From NCBI GenBank assembly GCA_937873555.1, contig CALMWN010000019.1, positions 1-8,093 of the forward strand: DNA of 8,093 nt, read 5' to 3'. The notes under the pieces are model-generated. The model did not search any database. It saw nothing but the letters and a program-made list of their open reading frames with translations, and was not told the origin of the DNA. This document shows positions 7,100 to 8,093 of the stretch, in pieces (position 1 is the stretch's first letter; each line of letters begins with the position of its first letter). A program made the position numbers and the translations under genes. This stretch comes from an uncultured Clostridia bacterium (GTDB lineage Bacteria > Bacillota > Clostridia > Acetivibrionales > CALMWN01).

Positions 7100-7310
7100 G
7101 TCATGTTGATGATCCTTGGGATTTATGCAAAGATGCAGATTAAATTGTGCAGAGGCAAAGGATAAATTTGGGGAAGAGCTTGAACAAGAGGAATATACCA
7201 AACATGTATGCTAAATCAATTTGAACCACCCCCACTGACTCTGCAAAATTCTGTAGCTATCGCTCCTAAACAAAAATGGGACATTTATTAAGTAATTCTT
7301 TTAAGCGACA
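7100..7310. other. Non-coding stretch, possible insertion-sequence end
   Basis: No gene of normal size is present. A 27-codon reading frame (7126-7209) has no ribosome binding site and I do not call it. Near the right edge, on the minus strand, two related short motifs occur: TGTCGCTTAAAAG (outer, ending at 7310) and TGTCCCATTTTTG (inner, 7271-7283). Repeated TGTC motifs at one end are typical of IS21-family termini, so this may be a solitary remnant of such an element. I see no transposase gene and no matching opposite end, so the reading is tentative. Confidence 0.3.
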
Positions 7311-7620
7311 AAATGGTCTTCTTGGGGAACAGTAATCGGCCATGTTCCCCAAACCCCTCCACCTCGTCCTAGCCTGACAGGCTGCCTGCGCTAACGCTTT
7401 CAATTCGCTCCTGCTCAGTTCAGGCTGGACCGGCATCCATGCCGGCCCCACGCTCCGGGTGTGATCTTATGGTGTTGGCTTTGGAGCGGGGTTTAAGGGG
7501 CTGCCGCCCCTTGTTAATTGGTCTTTCGGGGACATTCCTCGGCAAGGATGACCGGCGACAGCAGAGGTGTGTCCCCATTCCGAGCGGCAGTTTGCGGAAT
7601 AATTAAGAACCGTCCCGCAG
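7311..7620. repeat. GC-rich hairpin-rich intergenic element, possible MITE/REP-like repeat
   Basis: About 300 bases without a credible gene and with distinctly raised GC: by my count 143 of 240 bases (60%) in 7321-7560, against 17 of 60 (28%) in 7621-7680. Several inverted repeats occur in a row. They are TTGGGGAACA/TGTTCCCCAA (7322-7331 and 7343-7352), AGCCTG/CAGGCT (7371-7383), CCGGCAT/ATGCCGG (7430-7445), AAGGGGC/GCCCCTT (7495-7512) and GGGGACA/TGTCCCC (7528-7534 and 7570-7576). GAACCGTCCC follows at 7607-7616. Such blocks are typical of small non-autonomous repeats spread through clostridial genomes. No transposase is encoded, so mobility is inferred. An open frame on the minus strand here is low-complexity and not a believable protein. 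Confidence 0.55.
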
Positions 7621-7896
7621 ATTGGAAATGGGGTTAAGGAGATATTATATGAAAAAATACCTCAAATTAATGAAGTGTCAAGAGTATTATCGGAAATGTC
7701 TAAAATTGCCATTAGTGATGAGTCATCAACTCCAGTGATTGATTGGGAGAAAGAAGAGAAAGTCCTTCATATTACTGATCCTTTTTTTGCATTTTTCCCT
7801 CAAAAACTTATAAATGGGGAAGCAGATTGGATTCAAAAAAAGAAGGATTTACAGAAAGCAGACCATATTATCGTGCAAAATACCAAACTTATATAA
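7603..7896 (+). pseudogene. Broken coding fragment, possible ATPase/glycosyltransferase chimera
   Basis: An AT-rich (about 33% GC) open frame runs from just after a stop at 7600 to TAA at 7894-7896. It has no credible start: the only good Shine-Dalgarno/ATG pair (AAGGAG 7636-7641, ATG 7649) is in another frame that stops after 29 codons, and in this frame the first usable codon is GTG 7675. The first part (LYEKIPQINEVSRVLSEM through VIDWEKEEKVLHITDPFFAFF) resembles the winged-helix C-terminus of some clostridial P-loop ATPases. The last part (FPQK, then W-x-KKK-DLQKADHIIVQNTK) resembles the N-terminal domain of GT4 glycosyltransferases, where KADHIIxxSxxTK is common. Neither domain is complete. 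I read it as decayed, possibly recombined, gene debris. Both similarity calls are from memory and weak. Confidence 0.45.
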
Positions 7897-7898
7897 GC

Positions 7899-8093
7899 TC
7901 ACTCCATGGCAACAAGACGGACCGGGAAGGATTCAAGGACTTGCACGGCTATCGGGAAGGCATAAAGTTCAACCCTTGATTTGCTTAAACGGTCAAAGCC
8001 TGCTACATTTTCAATGAGGGGAATGCCTTTCTCAAAAAGAGCATGATGGTTCACATGCGTTTCGCTTCCGGGTATCTCAACACCGGTGGCATC
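7899..8093 (-). CDS. Cyclase family protein (kynurenine formamidase-like), C-terminal part
   Basis: The last 64 codons of a minus-strand gene that enters from the right edge and stops with TGA at 7899-7901. The fragment reads DATGVEIPGSETHVNHHALF, then EKGIPLIENV and, near the end, FPVRLVAME. This matches the C-terminal part of the cyclase superfamily (PF04199), metal-dependent hydrolases that include bacterial kynurenine formamidase. The histidine at fragment residue 16 and glutamate at residue 28 keep the 12-residue spacing of the metal-binding His and Glu known in KynB; the N-terminal HxxxHxD motif would lie outside the window. Most clostridial members are of unknown substrate, so I do not name it KynB. 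Its stop codon is two bases from the stop of the converging fragment, and no terminator is visible after it. Confidence 0.85.
   Translation of the reverse strand, partial: DATGVEIPGSETHVNHHALFEKGIPLIENVAGFDRLSKSRVELYAFPIAVQVLESFPVRLVAME

Noticed and set aside
7126..7209. 27-codon frame rich in E and K
   Set aside because: Too short, no ribosome binding site and no recognised family; a decayed fragment at most.
7266..7451. Minus-strand open frame of 61 codons in the GC-rich block
   Set aside because: It lies across inverted repeats and an AT/GC boundary, has no ribosome binding site and no protein-like pattern.
7311..7620. CRISPR array or tRNA/rRNA gene in the hairpin-rich block
   Set aside because: The repeats are inverted and of different sequence, not regularly spaced direct repeats, and no tRNA or rRNA signature is present.
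7649..7738. Short frame from ATG 7649 with a good Shine-Dalgarno
   Set aside because: It stops after 29 codons with no recognisable content and overlaps a longer frame with protein-like sequence; the AAGGAG there is probably part of that coding sequence.

Overview
The window looks like the chromosome of a low-to-mid GC Gram-positive anaerobe, most likely a member of the Clostridia. The reasons are AGG- and ATA-rich codon use, purine-rich ribosome binding sites such as AAGGAGG, sigma-A type promoters, and a corrinoid/iron-sulfur QueG-like protein beside transporters. The species cannot be named from the sequence.

Layout. (1) Positions 1-1555: a MATE-family efflux transporter on the + strand. 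A plausible promoter lies upstream, and a perfect 14-bp palindrome sits just after the predicted transcription start. (2) Positions 1601-4103: a minus-strand block. A major facilitator transporter (2806-4038) has a well-formed promoter overlapped by a palindrome. After a 212-bp gap comes a stand-alone epoxyqueuosine-reductase-like 4Fe-4S protein (1667-2593), which ends in a strong hairpin terminator between the two converging genes. (3) Positions 4276-6589: a divergent + strand pair, a Gfo/Idh/MocA oxidoreductase and a second, LacY/PPP-like MFS permease. They are 56 bp apart and read as an uptake-plus-oxidation module for a sugar, cyclitol or related polyol. (4) Positions 6652-7099: a small monocistronic gene with its own extended -10 promoter and terminator, encoding a 95-residue coiled-coil protein of unknown function. 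(5) Positions 7100-7898: no intact gene. It holds a possible insertion-sequence end, a GC-rich (about 60%) hairpin-rich block of roughly 300 bp, and an AT-rich broken coding fragment. (6) Positions 7899-8093: the C-terminal 64 codons of a minus-strand cyclase-family (kynurenine-formamidase-like) metalloenzyme that continues past the right edge.

How the genes work together. The Gfo/Idh/MocA enzyme and its downstream permease probably form one metabolic unit. The minus-strand MFS protein and the QueG-like protein may form another, but the gap between them and a palindrome in front of the QueG-like gene also allow separate control. No transcriptional regulator, transposase, RNA gene or CRISPR array is visible. 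I see no complete new defence or biosynthetic system. The most unusual part is the mosaic at 7200-7900.
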